From Whitmania pigra (Eukaryota > Annelida > Clitellata > Hirudinida > Haemopidae), in the NCBI GenBank assembly GCA_021613335.1, contig JAJTWR010000335.1, forward strand, positions 309,001-373,000: a stretch of 64,000 nucleotides of DNA, in the 5' to 3' direction. The notes under the pieces were generated by a model. The model was not told the origin of the DNA. It worked only from the letters and a program-made list of their open reading frames with translations, and did no database searches. The position numbers and the translations under genes were made by a program. Shown here in pieces: positions 35,419 through 49,400 of this stretch (within the stretch, counting starts at the first letter, position 1; each line of letters starts with the position of its first letter).

Positions 35419-36527
35419 TCACTGTGGAGGCTCAGGTTTGTCGAAGGCGTACACGTTGACTTTACCACTGATGGCTAATCCAGTGCTGCCCAGCTCGTTT
35501 TCGGCTACGTACAGGTAGCCATTCTTCTCATCCACCTGGAGTCGATAAGGGTTGCTGATGCCCTCCAACAATACCTCTCCATTGGTCATGTTTCTGGCAA
35601 TCTTCAGGATTCTCTTGTTCTTCATGTCGGCAAGGACCACGAAATCCGAGACAAATTGAAGTCTCGCTGGGACATTCACCTGTGAGAGTGAGTTACCTGG
35701 TCTACCTGAAATTCACGGTCGATACAATCAAAAAAAAAATAATAAATGGATGGAGCTACAGCTGTGACTGATGAGATTATCGATTTTAATTTAAATTTTG
35801 ACTCGAAGACAAATTAGAAAATTGAATATCTGCATCTGATATTACAACACCCAGGCGATAGTAATTGTTCATTTGTCTACTTATCTCACTGCATGTTTCA
35901 TTGGAGGCGATCCACATGCAAACTTCATAATAGCAAAATACTACCTTTACAAGAATTTTGAACACCAATCAATCCATCAATCAACCATTCAATCAATCGA
36001 TCAATCCAGAACTGAAGTCGCTCACCGCCAAAGCATCTTCCGACAATGTATCCTTCCTTATTGAACCTGCAAACGTAATGACTTTCTGTAGGCTCATAAC
36101 CAAAGGTCGTCGCGTACAGATTGCCCGGTAACTTGATGGCTTGCCTAGGATCTTTGTTTATCAGCAGGCGGAAGGCAAGGACGAGCTTTCCATCTGGCGT
36201 GAACACCGTGATGTTTCTGGTCGTTGATTGCGTCACTATGATGAGGTCGTCATCTCCTGCCTCGTTCTTGTCGACAGCCAGGGCAGCTGAGGTCAGAGTT
36301 GTGGTAAACATGAAACTCTTCAAGGTGTATGGGTGGTCGAGGGATATGATAAAGACCTGAAAAATAAATTTGTTAGATGATGTTACGAGTTTGGAAAGTT
36401 ATTTACTGTTGATGTTGTTGTTGTTAAACAATTTTTAGGCTGCTGGTAATGAATATACTTGTATATTTATAGTTTTTGTTGTTTCGTTTATATTATTATT
36501 ATTATATTATTATTATTATTATTATTA

Positions 36528-36582
<55 letters not shown>

Positions 36583-36796
36583 GGAAAGAATTTGACAGTT
36601 TTAAAGACAAAATTGTTGCTATCAATAAGGGCCTGTAAAAAGAACAATTTCCATCTTATTTGATTGGCTCGATCTCATTTAAATTTATCTCATTTAATTG
36701 TTTCTCAAGTTCTTGATAAATGAAAAGATGACAACAGACGATTCAATCAAGCTGTTTACAAACGTTACTTTCAATAAAAAAAAAATTAATAAAAAC

Positions 36797-36871
<75 letters not shown>

Positions 36872-37768
36872 GTATAAAGCGCCATGTGCATAATCAACCA
36901 GAAATGACCATTCTGAAGCGACGTACAACCAACCATCGACCATCTATCACCAACATCAATTCAATCAATTCACCTCGTACGAATTAAACCAGTTGAGCAA
37001 GGCCAGGCTGTTCCTGATAGGCAGATACACCATGTCGTAGTAGCCTATTTTGCCCAGGACGTTCATAGGACTAAGGTCCCTAAACAGGGAGTTAGATGCA
37101 TCGTACACCTGGATGAGGGTACTGTTCTCCCTTATGACGTGAACTAGACTTCCGACCGACACAACACCGTATACAGGAGAGCCGTGGGCTATGCTCATCA
37201 AGAATCTTGGCTCTTAAGATGTAAGGTGAAACAAATGCTCATGAATAATTCAATGTTTAATCGGTAATAAATATTAATGATTTGAATTCATTTGTTGTGT
37301 GGGTTATGTGGCTAGTGGCATCAGAAGTGCCTCTCGCAAGTGGTCAGGAGGGTGAACTAAATCGAATGATGTTTTAAAAAATGATACTTACTCGTTAGTT
37401 CAAAAGCGTTTGTTGACCCTGAAAATATTAAGTTATCATAATTTTAATTATTTATTAATATTCTTGATTAATATGAATTCGACAAGAATACTGAGTCATA
37501 GAAAGTCATCGGTTCATTCATATTTTAGTGGAAATAATAAAAACATTCTGATAATAAAAGCGATATGCTGATGGATATTTATAGCAAGGATTGTTATAAT
37601 CGGACTTCAATTAGCCACTAATGATTTGTTTAGTTAGTGCAACACTTCCTTAACCGTCTTTCCGAAAACGCTAAATTAAGCCAAAGTCCAAAATCCTTTC
37701 TACGTACCGCGAAGACAAATGACAGCAACAGCAACGAGGCAAAGGATCAAAGGAGAAGTCTTTTCCAT
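35419..37768 (-). CDS. Secreted NHL-repeat/beta-propeller-like protein
   Basis: Exons on minus: 37708-37768, 37392-37418, 36974-37212, 36026-36356 and 35419-35705; 945 nt, 314 aa, phases consistent. Starts MEKTSPLILCLVAVAVICLR, a clear signal peptide. The body contains repeated blade-like units, for example LIIVTQSTTRNITVFTPDG, GNLYATTF, DFVVLADMKNKRILKI and YRLQVDEKNGYLYVAEN, in the style of NHL repeats. No RING, B-box or other domain accompanies them and no transmembrane segment follows, so it is probably extracellular. The second exon is only 27 nt. Exact function unknown; a carbohydrate- or protein-binding propeller is an inference. Confidence 0.8.
36490..36580. repeat. (ATT)n microsatellite in an intron of the propeller gene
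   Basis: ATT run interrupted by two TATATT slips, between the exons at 36356 and 36974. Confidence 0.9.
36799..36890 (-). mobile_element. Minus-strand copy of the SINE/LINE 3' tail with (ATT)n
   Basis: On the minus strand it reads TGCACATGGCGCTTTATACA followed by a long ATT run, matching the plus-strand module at 21491-21560. It shows the tail and the microsatellite as one unit. Confidence 0.7.
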
Positions 37769-39322
37769 CTTGTAAAGTGTGGAACGGAATCAGCTTTCAA
37801 TTCTCAAAACCCTGGAAAATGAAACATACCATTGTCAGGCAACTTGTAAACGCTCAAAATCTAAATCTAAGTTATAAAATGAATTTCCGATAGATTAAAA
37901 TAAGTAAAAAAAAAGAGGCAATCCTTTTATCGAGAAAAGGAAGCATTTAATAAAATTTGGAATCATTATATTCATTCCTAAAAATATATTCAAAAAATTT
38001 ACTCCACCTTATGCAACTCGACGAGGGCTCAATGAATTCAATGAAAGAGCGTCAATAACTTATGTTGTCGATACTTATATAGCTCCGATAGTTGTCTAAG
38101 CAAAGAAGCTGTTTAATAGGCGGCTTCAATAAATTCGATTCATCAATTGTTTGCCTTGTACAACATTAAGTACAACATTGACTATTAAACAGCGATCCTT
38201 AAGAGCTTCAGATTTTTCTCAAAGTCAACACTCAAGAAAATTTTAGAGTTTTAAAAGTCTCAGATTTGTTAACAGCAGACGTTATTACGTTTATTTTTGG
38301 GGACATCTTTGTTGAACTCTATTACTCTATTACTCTAAAGTTGCTTAATGATAGCTGCCAACAGTGTTTATCCAAATGGCCTTTAAAATCAAATTTTAAG
38401 CTTTAATTTTGCATAAAACCCTAGAATGACAATTTTTATTTAATAATTTAAATTTAGAGTCAAGTAACAGCTAAGGCGACGTAGCAGTTTCTCAACTCTG
38501 TCTGAAAACGTTAAGCTGTTCAATAGCATTTCAAAGGATTAAATGAATACAATAAGGATTACAACCGGTAGAAAGATATTGAAGTTCAAGTATGGTCAAG
38601 TTGAGCAAGTAGTATCGATCGCATCCGCTCATCTTCTACAATTCCTTTTCACCAACCGGTTCATAAATCATCCATAGTCAAACGAGGCTTCTCTTATGCC
38701 TCGCCCGCCGTCTGGAACAGTCTGCTCCCCATCATCCGGTCACAGCCCACGCTCGAGCTCTTCAAGCGCCAGCTGAAGACCTACCTCTTCAAATCATCCC
38801 TTGAAGAACCAAGGCGCCTCTGACGCTACGCTTAAGGCGCCATATAAATAAACTATTATTAAGTAGTGACTTTCTAAGCGATCAAGTAATCTTGAAATAA
38901 CCTACAAACGTCAGTGAGGTTTTGTGGCATAAGAAAAGGTGCTGGGCTCGGCAACCACTATGATGATGGATCGCAGGATAAATCGATGTTATCTGTGGCA
39001 AAAAACTCCAACTTTAGCAGATACGCTAAAATAAAGTTGTCTGACTTATAGACCCGCTAATCACATTTGATTGTATTACCAGCATTCTTATTATGACTAA
39101 CATAATAACAAGCAAGTTTCAACTTGTTTATATTAAGTTTAATAAATTTGTAAGCATTTTCTAAAACTTAATTAGAACTCTGCAATTAAGAGGCAATTAA
39201 TTTTTAAACACTTCAGTCGCTTTAACCTTGATTCGGTATCTTTGGTTACCGTTGTTTACTATGCTCTTGTCGCGATTCGCTTACCAATTTTGTAGATTGT
39301 GATATATCATTGTTTTTTAAAC
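37769..39322. other. Bidirectional intergenic region between the propeller gene and ACBD5
   Basis: About 1.55 kb separating divergently transcribed genes, so it should hold both promoters. It also contains the LINE fragment at 38605-38873. No other gene recognised. Confidence 0.55.
38605..38873 (+). mobile_element. 5'-truncated non-LTR retrotransposon (LINE) 3' end
   Basis: Encodes the typical C-terminus of a LINE ORF2 (RGFSYASPAVWNSL, LELFKRQLKTYLFKSS, ending EEPRRL then stop at 38821-38823). The stop codon lies inside the GGCGCCTCTGACGC hairpin, and the element ends about 50 bp later with GGCGCCATATAAATAAAC and an ATT-rich end. Only the last roughly 70 codons remain, so it is a dead copy. 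CR1/L2-like affinity is inferred from the C-terminal motif and very short 3' UTR. Confidence 0.8.
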
Positions 39323-41878
39323 ATGACTGCAATTAAGGAACAGTTTGATGCAGGTGTAAAAGTTGTCCAAAGTTTTGCTAAACATGGAGGTATTGCTATT
39401 CTAAAACCATTTGGAGAAATTTGCCCAGAATCCAAATAATGCAGATTTTTTTATGCTTGGCAACACTTTATACTTATCTTATTTTAGACATGGGTTTAAA
39501 TGCGTAGCTGTGATTTTTAATGTTTTTAATGCAATGTTTTACGAGTTGATTGGATCAAATTAAGATTGGTAAAATGAAATGAAAATTATTCCAATGAAAA
39601 TCAAAGACTAGAAGGGTGCATAAAGCTGTTGGCTGCTAATTTGTATTGTAAAGGGTTATCCCTAATTAATACGCTAATCACCATCATATACATCTCCTAA
39701 TATGCTTTCAAAGAATCATGTACATGGCTTCAGCATTTTAAAATGGATATTTTTTTATTATTAGTACTAATATTACCCAAATTTGCATCAGCTTAAAATA
39801 TCCATCGTGACATTCAATGAAATTGTAAATCACAAGGAAGCTATTATAATCAGTTGGGCACATTCATTCAAGCATGATTATATGTTTATGTAGAGATTTC
39901 AATGTAAACTGAATATTAATAAACATAGCTTGATTGATTAAGGTACATTCCAGCCATCAACAACAATGATGCTGACATTTTATGCCTTCTATAAACAAGC
40001 CACCCAGGGAGAATGTCACACAACAAAACCTGCCTTCTATGATGTGGTGGGCAGGGCCAAATGGCAAGTGGATACCTCATGAATAATTATTCTTATCGGA
40101 ATGACCGTATAATGATATTAAGCTTCTGGAACATTAATAAGATGTTAATAAATAAATAATTTAGAGACTTCCATGTGTATAATTTATGCCTCATTAACAT
40201 TTACAATCTTCTTAAAGGGATGCATGGAAGCAGCTTGGCAGCATGTCTTCGGAGCAGGCCATGCAGGAATATGTTAATGAACTCAAGAAGGTAATGGTAA
40301 ATATTGGTGAATTTTATTATTTCATCATTCATCTTTTAGGTGTCGTTTCAAAAATCTATCAATTGGTGATGACGACGGCTCGTTTCTTTTTCAGATCGTC
40401 GAGGCCATGCCTCAAACGGAAGTCGTCCAAGACTTCGTCGAGAAACTCGGCAGCTTCTACGAGATGGTCGACGAAAGGGAAGACAAGACCGATTCGAATT
40501 TTAAGCATTCGATGATTATCGAACGCAATCGATCGTGCGAAGTCAATTGCACCTTTCCAGAGTCGCAACGTACGAAAGATTGGGATTGCTCGTCGCCCGT
40601 GGAAGATGAAAAGAGTCGACTAAACGTCGATAATTTAGATGCGCAGAAAGCCAAGTGGCCTAAACATTGTCAGGCAAACGGTGATATCTCGTCTTTGGAG
40701 ACTGTTTTGATAAAAGGTTCAAAGGTTGTAAACGATGGCAAATCATATGAAAACGCAAAGCTCGACCAAAATGATGAATGTCAGAGCTCCGGTGATGCTT
40801 ATGATGATGATGATGAAGATGATGATAATGATGATGATGGTGGTGACGAAGATGATGAGGATGAAGATGCTGGTAATGCAGAAGAAGATGGTGATGAAGA
40901 TGATAGTGTTGATGAAGAAGGGATTAGCAAAGAAATGATTGTCAATCATTCCATTATCAGCGACGACACATTTGACGAGGATGAATTCTGCGACACTGTC
41001 GACATCCCCTTCCAACAGGTAATTGTCATCTTTTGATTATTATTATTATTATTAATGTTATTTTATTATAGTAGTATTATTACTTATTATTATTATTGTT
41101 ATTGATATGATGGTTATCATTGTTATTATTATTATTATTATTGTTTTATTGTTAATTATTATTGTTGTTATAGACGCATGACAAGCGTTACTTTCTGTGT
41201 CACTTGGTTGATCGATCATGACTTTGTTAATTATTAATCTCCAGGAAGAACAGTCACATCTGCTTCATCTCATGAGCTCGTCGGACCGAGTGGCCCGAGA
41301 ATCTATCGTAAAATCCGTGTGCGTTCAAACAGACCACTCCCCTCTGCAATCCGTCGCAAAACTCCACGACGACAAGAACGACGAGATCCTGACGAAGGTG
41401 AGCGCAGCAGTCGATGCCATGCAAAGGAATGTCGTCGAGTTGGAGAAGCAGATAGCGACGTTGAACGAACTGCACAACAAAAAGGTATTTGTGTTAATTA
41501 TGATTTTTAGCATATGCATGAAGCTAATTAATCTGCTATTCAGTAGTCGGGATTTTGATCGATTATGGAGTTTACATAGATTACATTGTGCTCTGGCATA
41601 TTCATTAGAATGTTTGTTTACATTCATTTGGTTTTGGATAAAGGTTCAACTGGGCTCATTGGTGCTGATGCTGATAATTAATATTATTAATATTTTATTA
41701 TTTTTAATATTAATATAATTAAATTACAATATCCATTTTTCTGTCACAGATCAGAGTGCTGAAGGTTTTCGACTTCTTGAATCAGTACAAAGTGCCAGGG
41801 TTGTGCTTCGTAGTTTTGTGGCCCGTTGTTGTCGGCCTGCTCTTCAACAGGTATTCCAGGTCCAGTAGGAGGAGTTAA
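39323..41878 (+). CDS. ACBD5-like: Acyl-CoA-binding domain protein, ACBD5/ACBD4 type
   Basis: Tail-anchored peroxisomal protein that binds very-long-chain acyl-CoA and tethers peroxisomes to the ER in vertebrates. Exons: 39323-39389, 39943-40063, 40218-40290, 40395-41018, 41245-41484 and 41750-41878; 1254 nt, 417 aa. Residues 1-95 form the ACB domain (FYAFYKQATQGEC, AKWDAWKQLG, YVNELKKIVEAMP). A long disordered segment rich in Asp/Glu follows. The motif DEDEFCDTVD at residues 281-290 matches the FFAT-like VAP-binding pattern of vertebrate ACBD5. Then come a coiled coil (about 330-375) and a C-terminal anchor GLCFVVLWPVVVGLLF with a short basic tail, RYSRSSRRS. The second intron must use a GC donor at 40064-40065. 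A candidate AATAAA lies at 41964-41969. Confidence 0.93.
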
Positions 41879-43478
41879 TGAATATTTATTTATGGGTGGA
41901 GCTATATTTAAGTCCCTCCCTCCATCCATCTCACCCCTAAGTGCAGATCAATCATGGTTGGCTAATAAAGAAGCTGAGAGTTATTACTGCAGACGTTATG
42001 GATTTTACTTTGTTAAGTGATGTTTTTGTTGTCATTGTTGTTGTTTTTGTTATTTTGGTCATCGACTGTTGTTTGTGCGTCGAAGGTTTGTTTTAGTAGC
42101 TGGTTGCGCAGCCATTCCCTTGTTAATGTTGCATAGTATTGCATAGCACATAATGTAATTTCACTGATTGACATGTGGTCTTATCTCCATTCCCAGCAAA
42201 CAATTACAAATACTTAGTAATATTTACAATTAGTAATACTTACAAAGATTTACAAACACTTGCAAAGATTTATAAACAATTACAAAGATTCTGTACTCAT
42301 TATTAAGTTGTAACATTACTTTTGTTACTCTTGCATCATCAAACCTCCAGAAATTCATTATTGTATTTTTTTCATGTTGAGCCAGGAATGTTATTGTTTA
42401 TTATTATTATTAGTTTAGACTTAAGTTAGTTATTTTAAAAACCTTACAATACTAACTAATATTACGTGCTAGCTACATTGTTAAGTTGTTGTTCATTTTC
42501 AGATGTTAATAAGTTTGTAAATGATTTTGCTCTACTACTTGTATATTTGTGATTTGATTTTTTTAAATTCGTGACTTGTTTTAAATAGTAATTGTTGAAT
42601 TATAATAATACTATCAAATCGTTACTGATGCCTGAACAGAATGGAATGATTCTATGAACCTGGAAAGGCAAGACAATGCTTGGAAATTGGCAGTGATTCT
42701 TTTTAGAATCAATGCTATTGAATTCTTAACATATTTAATTGACACATGAATTTCAGATGACTTTATTGTAAATGTTTAATGCAATGAATTACATGTAATT
42801 TAAACATGATATGTAAAGAATAACATTTACAAAATCGTTTTAAAGTGAGCACCGGTAAATTTAAAACGCGTCTCGTTGTCAACTGAATGATCCAGAACCG
42901 ATCGCATCGCCATATTTTGGCGACATTATTACAAAAGCCAAGACCTTTATATGCGTACAGAAAATGAGTAATATTCATTAACACCAATCAAAAGATTAGT
43001 CTCAGCTGCTTTTCTGCTTTGGTGATGGATAAGTTTCTTTAGTCCAACTCTTTTCAGTTAGGCAAAAGACTTTAATAAGTTAAATAAATAAACTGATAAT
43101 TCTAAAAAAGGACAGTGTGTCAAATTTTCAAACTCGCTTGCTGGAATCGCTAAAATTGTCAGAAAAACAAAATTGAAAAAAAAAACCAAAACAAATCGGA
43201 TATTCCCCTCTTCCTCTGCAACGACAGAAATGATGAAATGATGAAGCAACACATAAATAAGTAAATAGAAATGTACGCGAACTCATTGATCAAGTGATTG
43301 TGCTTACTTAAGTCTAGCAAAATGGCACTTTTCGTGGCACCGCATAAATCTAAGAATATTATCATCAGTCCCGTAGCATCCGTTGACATATAATATATAC
43401 ATTATTCTCGTCATGGCCATATCGCCATCATCATCGTCGCCATGGGAATAGACATTATTCTCCGTAGAACCACGACTA
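41879..43478. other. Convergent 3' intergenic region
   Basis: ACBD5 (+) and the CRACR2A-like gene (-) end toward each other across 1.6 kb. Only UTR-like AT-rich sequence was seen; the frames at 42763 and 43058-43389 lack support. Confidence 0.55.
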
Positions 43479-46400
43479 TCACTTGCAGCATCCTTTCTTT
43501 TTTGTTCCAGCGGTCAAATGCAGAGCCTTTTCCATGTTCTCATCTTCTCTTTCGCACAACAACCTGGAAAATGGAATAATGGTATGTTAGATTTCTTGTA
43601 TCAACAAGATACACAATAACATTGTGTTGCGGTTACAAGGAATGAGTTGGGCTCCTCTGACGCTAGCCATGTGATGCTTGCTATAAATAGGCTCTAGAAA
43701 TTAACTCAGTGTTATTATCGTCATCGCCATCGACATTGTCAATATTATTTACAAATTATGTTATATTATTTGTGAATATTATTTACAAATTATGTTATAT
43801 TATTTGTGACTATTATTTACAAATTATGTTATATTATTTGTGAATATTAATTACAAATTATGTTATATTATTTGTGAATAATACCTGGCCATTGCTTCGA
43901 CAGTTTCGTAAACGTTGGAGCCCGTTTTAGCGCTGGTCTCTTGGAAAAGAGCTGAGTATTCCTTTATTAAAACAAATATGTCAACTATAACGGTGTACAA
44001 TAATTAGAACAAATGTAATAATTACTGTATTAATGTTGATTTAAAATGCTTTGACAAAACATATTTACGGTGATGCCGTTTCTTTATGGTAATAAAAATG
44101 AGGCTGCCACTACTACTGTGTGAAACAACATCAGCATTCTAATGGCTGACGCCCTCATCGAAATGGTTCTTCCCTCACCTCTGCCAGTCTCTGGCCATCT
44201 TTGAATCCAACCACTTGAGGGTTGTCATCGTCCACAAGATCCATCTTGTTGCCGGCAAGCATCACAACCGTGCCTTCTTCTGTACCGTCCTATTAGAGAT
44301 GATGACGATAGCGATTCCGGTGATGACGATGATGATGATGATGGTGGTGGTGGTGATGATGATGATGATCACTTAGAAACCTGTATACTGGCCATCCAAC
44401 TTCTGACGTTCTTAAAGGATGCTTCATTCATGACGTCATACATAACCAAGACACCGTCAGCCTTGCGGAAGTACTGCTTCGTTATGCTACGGAACCTGTT
44501 GAAGATGATGATGATGATAATGAATAATGAGAACTGTGGTGAAGATGATAATTATTATGATGATGAATAATGATGATTGTTGTGATTGTGATGATAATGA
44601 CGATTGACCTTTCTTGCCCAGCAGTGTCCCATACTTGGATGGCGACTACATGGTCATCGATTTTTATATTTTTCACTTGGAAATCCACACCTGTTGAGAA
44701 TTATCAGAATATTTGAGTCATTAAAAAGATTATTCTCAACTTGATCAACCATTGGTGGAAAGTCAACCCGCCCAAAAATCACCCACCAATAGTGGCTTGG
44801 AATGTTTCTTTGAAAGTATTGGAACAAAACTGGTGGATGAAGCTACTCTTCCCGACTGCTGAATCTCCAACGAACACAACCTTGAACAACCTTAAAGGGG
44901 TCATTGATTCGTAATTCTGAAATCCAATTGGCCAAAATTAGGTCATGTCGTTTTGCAGATTAACCAATCATACCAACCTGGTAGCGATCTTCAACGGTCT
45001 CAGTCGAACTAATAGCTCCAACCGGCTGCTCTCTTTTTTGAGTTACTCTACTCAAACTTTTGTATAAATAAATTAATATTAATAAATATATTTTATGAAT
45101 AAATAAATTAATATTAATAAATATATTTTATGATTAAATAAATTAATATTAATAAATATATTTTATGATTAAATAAATTAATATTAATAAATATATTTTA
45201 TGAATAAATAAATAACTATTCATAAAGGGTCCGGGTACATTCCGTAAAGGACAAACAACAACATAAAAAAATTAAGGTGACCCCCTTCCTACAACTATTT
45301 AAATCAACCAATAGCAGACCTTCTCCTCAATGGGGCGTCCGGGAATCTTAAATGGAAAAATTATTTGAAATGAAATGAAATAATTTTGAAATGAAATGAA
45401 ATAATTTTTTGGTTTCCTTGTTTCTTGCTTTTTTTTAGTTAAGATGGTTAACTATAATATATATATATATATATGTAATATATAGATGGTAAATGCGAGA
45501 TGAGGTTAGCTGATAGAGAGAGAAATGTATAATAATATAATAATTTATTATTAATGTATTTCCTGCTCACCCATCATCATCAGGAAGAGTACCCAACGGG
45601 TTGATGGAGTTTGTTTGGTAGTGATCATCATCACACTCGATCTCTTCTTCAAACATGTCATCATCTTCACTTGGTCTGTGTTGAACGTTATGTTAATGTC
45701 ATGTTAATGTTATGTTAATGTCATGTTAGTGTTATGTTAATGTCATGTTAGTGTTACGTTAATGTCATGTCAATGTTATGATACAAGTGTCATTAATTGA
45801 TCATTCATTGTCATTCCTCGTTAAACACTTTACATAAGAAATATAAATTATATTTTTTTTATCATCTAGTTCCTTCATCTTTTGATATCAAAAAAACTTA
45901 TTTTAACTTTTAAACAACTTTAATTGATAACAATGATTATGTTAATCATATATAATTTATTCATAAATGTAGCAGCTGTAAATTGAACTTTCCACTTTTC
46001 CAACTGACCTCCAAGGCATGTTTGGGATGTAATTCGAGAGGATGGATCCTCGTTTTTCTGACAGTCTCTTTGGAACACTCTGTTGTTATTATTATTATTT
46101 TTATTATTTTTATTATTATTATTAATCAGTAGCATTAGTATTATTACTACTACATTTGCATAATAATCGTTAACAAATTTAAATTTCTTGTCCTCATCAA
46201 TCAACCCACCAATCCGTCAGTTCCAGCGGCTAATTTGTTTTCAGCACCTGAATTCGTTGCATTTCCGTCCCCATCCTGTCCGTCTCTGTACGAGACGCTC
46301 CTCTGGAAATTGGGTGCCATCTCCCCAAACTGGTGATGTAATGAAGAAGATGAATTACCTCATGTCGTATCGGGGTTGTTACTCATTAAGTAAGCGGACT

Positions 46401-49400
46401 AATTAAAGTTAGTACAATCACTAACCTCTCCTAAGTTGTTTCCGTAAAGCTGGAGTGAAAATGTGATATTTTAATTCATTCATGTTCATCGGTGTTTTGA
46501 CAACAATTTTAATTGGCTGTCATCTAATTGACTAATTACAATCAGCTTCATATAAATTCACTTATCAAATATGTCAATTCTCATTATAAGCATAATACAA
46601 TATAAATAATAGTAATAATATAATACAATACAAATTTACTTATTTTTATTCATAATTTGTTTACACAACAATTACAACGATTGGTTAGCAGAAGAGCCAA
46701 TGAGACTTGCCCTCCTCAGTTCAGCTTCATCTCTTTCGTCCCTCAACTTTTTGTTCATCTCCCTGATAACCAATAAGATTTACAAAGCTTTAAAAACCAG
46801 AGCTTTACAATAGTAATTAACATTAATAGCATTATAATAATAGTTGTAATTATGAATCACTAACCTCAATATGTCCAACTGCCTGACAAGACCTTCCCTT
46901 TCAATGGCAATTCCTTCTGTAGCTTGCAGGGCTGCTCTGAAAAGATTGAGATGACGACGATGACCAAATTTATTGTTATTAACATCAATTCCTATTTTTT
47001 ACTACCATGCAAAAGTTAAATTATTATAATTACAGAGCCCTATTTCTTTTCTCCTCCTTCTGCTGCATACGCAATTGGTTGATGTGTGTCCTACTTTCCT
47101 CGAGTTCTTTCAAAGATTCTTCCAATCTCGACTCAAGAAACCGCTTCTCCTGCATAAATTAGCATGCATTATGATGATGCAAATCATTAAAATGTGTAAC
47201 GATGAATGACTGAACCTTCATGAGCTTCTCATTCTCCTGCTTCGTTCCTGTTTCCGTAGAGTTGAGGCCAGCTAGCATCTTCTCCATCTAGTTAGCGAAT
47301 ACATTATTCATGAGGATATTAATATTCATCATCTGGTCTATTTGTGCACTCAGTTCTTTTACATTATTTTTAAGCGTTTCACATTATTCAATTAAACCGA
47401 TGTTCAAACATGTTCATTAAATTAATACTATTAATAAAAAGAAAATAATAATTAGCATAATGCTATTGTTATAATTATTGATTAACATAAGTTAAGTTAT
47501 TAATATAATACAAATTATTAATTAACATAATACGTATAATTATATAATATTGATTCAACCCTCTGATGGTTTTGTATAAGATCTAGCAGCTGTTTATCTT
47601 TATCCTTCAATTCCTTCTCCAGATCTTCTCTCATTTGCCTTTCTTTCATTTTTTCCTTCATTACAAAAAAATAATAAATTATTATTAAATAATTAATTTA
47701 ATAAATTATTATTTGCCTTTCTTTCATTTTTTTCCTTCATTACAAAAAATAATAAATTATTATTAAATAATTAATTTAATAAATTAATAATAATATTATT
47801 AAATAATTTATTTTATTTTAATAATTAATAATTATAATATATATTATTATAATATATACATATATTTTTATATTTATTACATATTATAGTTATATATATA
47901 TTATAATTATAGTAATATAATAATATTTATAATAATTAATTGAGTTGACTACTTGACGTCGAGGACGACGCCTATGATGATGATGATGAGGAGGATGATG
48001 ATGATGAGTTAATGGGTGAGCTTTCGACCTAAAAGTACACCGACTCTAGTTTTCTATTACAATTTATGAAAGCATTCTTATATTTACATTCTATTCAATT
48101 AAAATAATATTTTTTTATATCTAAATTATCAGATAAAATAATTATGAAATAATTAGTAGATGGACTTGAAACATCCGAAATGAAGGGAAGCTGATGAATA
48201 ATCACATTTCTCATCGATGTGTCATCAAAAAAAAAGTATAACGATAAACATTATTTTAACCAGCTCTAACAAAGACAGCTAAGAACAGGTGTTCCGTATG
48301 TAAATGTTTTTAGCAAATTTATTTCTAGTTACAACGTTAACAAGCGGATTAATAATTATAAATAGTTATAAATTAAATATTATAATAATTATAATTATAA
48401 ATTATCTCAATAACCAAGAATTATTCTTTTCCTAACTCCGTTATTACGTCAATTACTTATGTTCGCACACAATCTCGACTTTGACCTCTGAATAATAATC
48501 TTGGCCATCCTAAAGATTGACAAAAATTCATTTCAGGGCAAAAACGGGCATGACCCGGGAACAAATGGGGTAAGCTAAAAGTAAAGGTCACTGAAATAAA
48601 GCAAATACTAAGTTTCATACTAAGAACAATCCAAAATAGACAGGTGAGTCAAAAATGAGACGCAGCTAAACAGAGCGTAGCACAACCGCCAAGTATAATG
48701 ATAACGATCACATCAACAACAACAACAACAAAGGTGGTTGAATGGTGTACCTCATTGAGTATTTTCTGCTTCTCTGATGTGATCTGAACTTCCATTTCTT
48801 CGTACAGTCTCCTCATTTCTTCGTCGTGTGACAATGTTTTGCTGATAATTTATTTAATTTGTTTTTCAATTACTCATTTATCAACTGTAGCAGAAAGCCT
48901 ATGTAAAACATTAAAGCCTATCTAAAACATTAATAATTATTTTAATTTATTGACTAATTTGCACATATGTACAATATTAATATTAATAATTGTTCATTAA
49001 CGCCACTGACGTGAGAACAATCTTACCCTCATTTACAGATTAGATTTTGTCATGTTAAATTATGTTACACTTTACACTAGAGCTATGGTACACTTTGGTA
49101 TTATTCTCTTACACATTATATCAGTTTATTATAATAAACTAATTTAACTTATTCATCCTAACTTTCTCAGAGCTGTTTGTAGTGACTTGTAATCTCCTTT
49201 CGTTCTCTTCAGCTCTGCGTAAACCTTGTGAAGGAATTCTTCAAAGTACGGCAGAAGTTCAGGCTGGTTCTCTCTCAGTCCTGACCAGGTGTTCTTTAGA
49301 CCGTCGACGCTTTTGAAATATTATAATTAATAATAAAATATTGTTTTTAACATTTTAATATTGATTTCAAGGTAAGTCAAAATTATTATTATTATTATTA

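Noticed and set aside
46417..46450. Short AG/GT-bounded block in the CRACR2A-like gene
   Set aside because: Including it breaks the frame with both neighbours; skipping it gives a perfect join (46676 to 46329).
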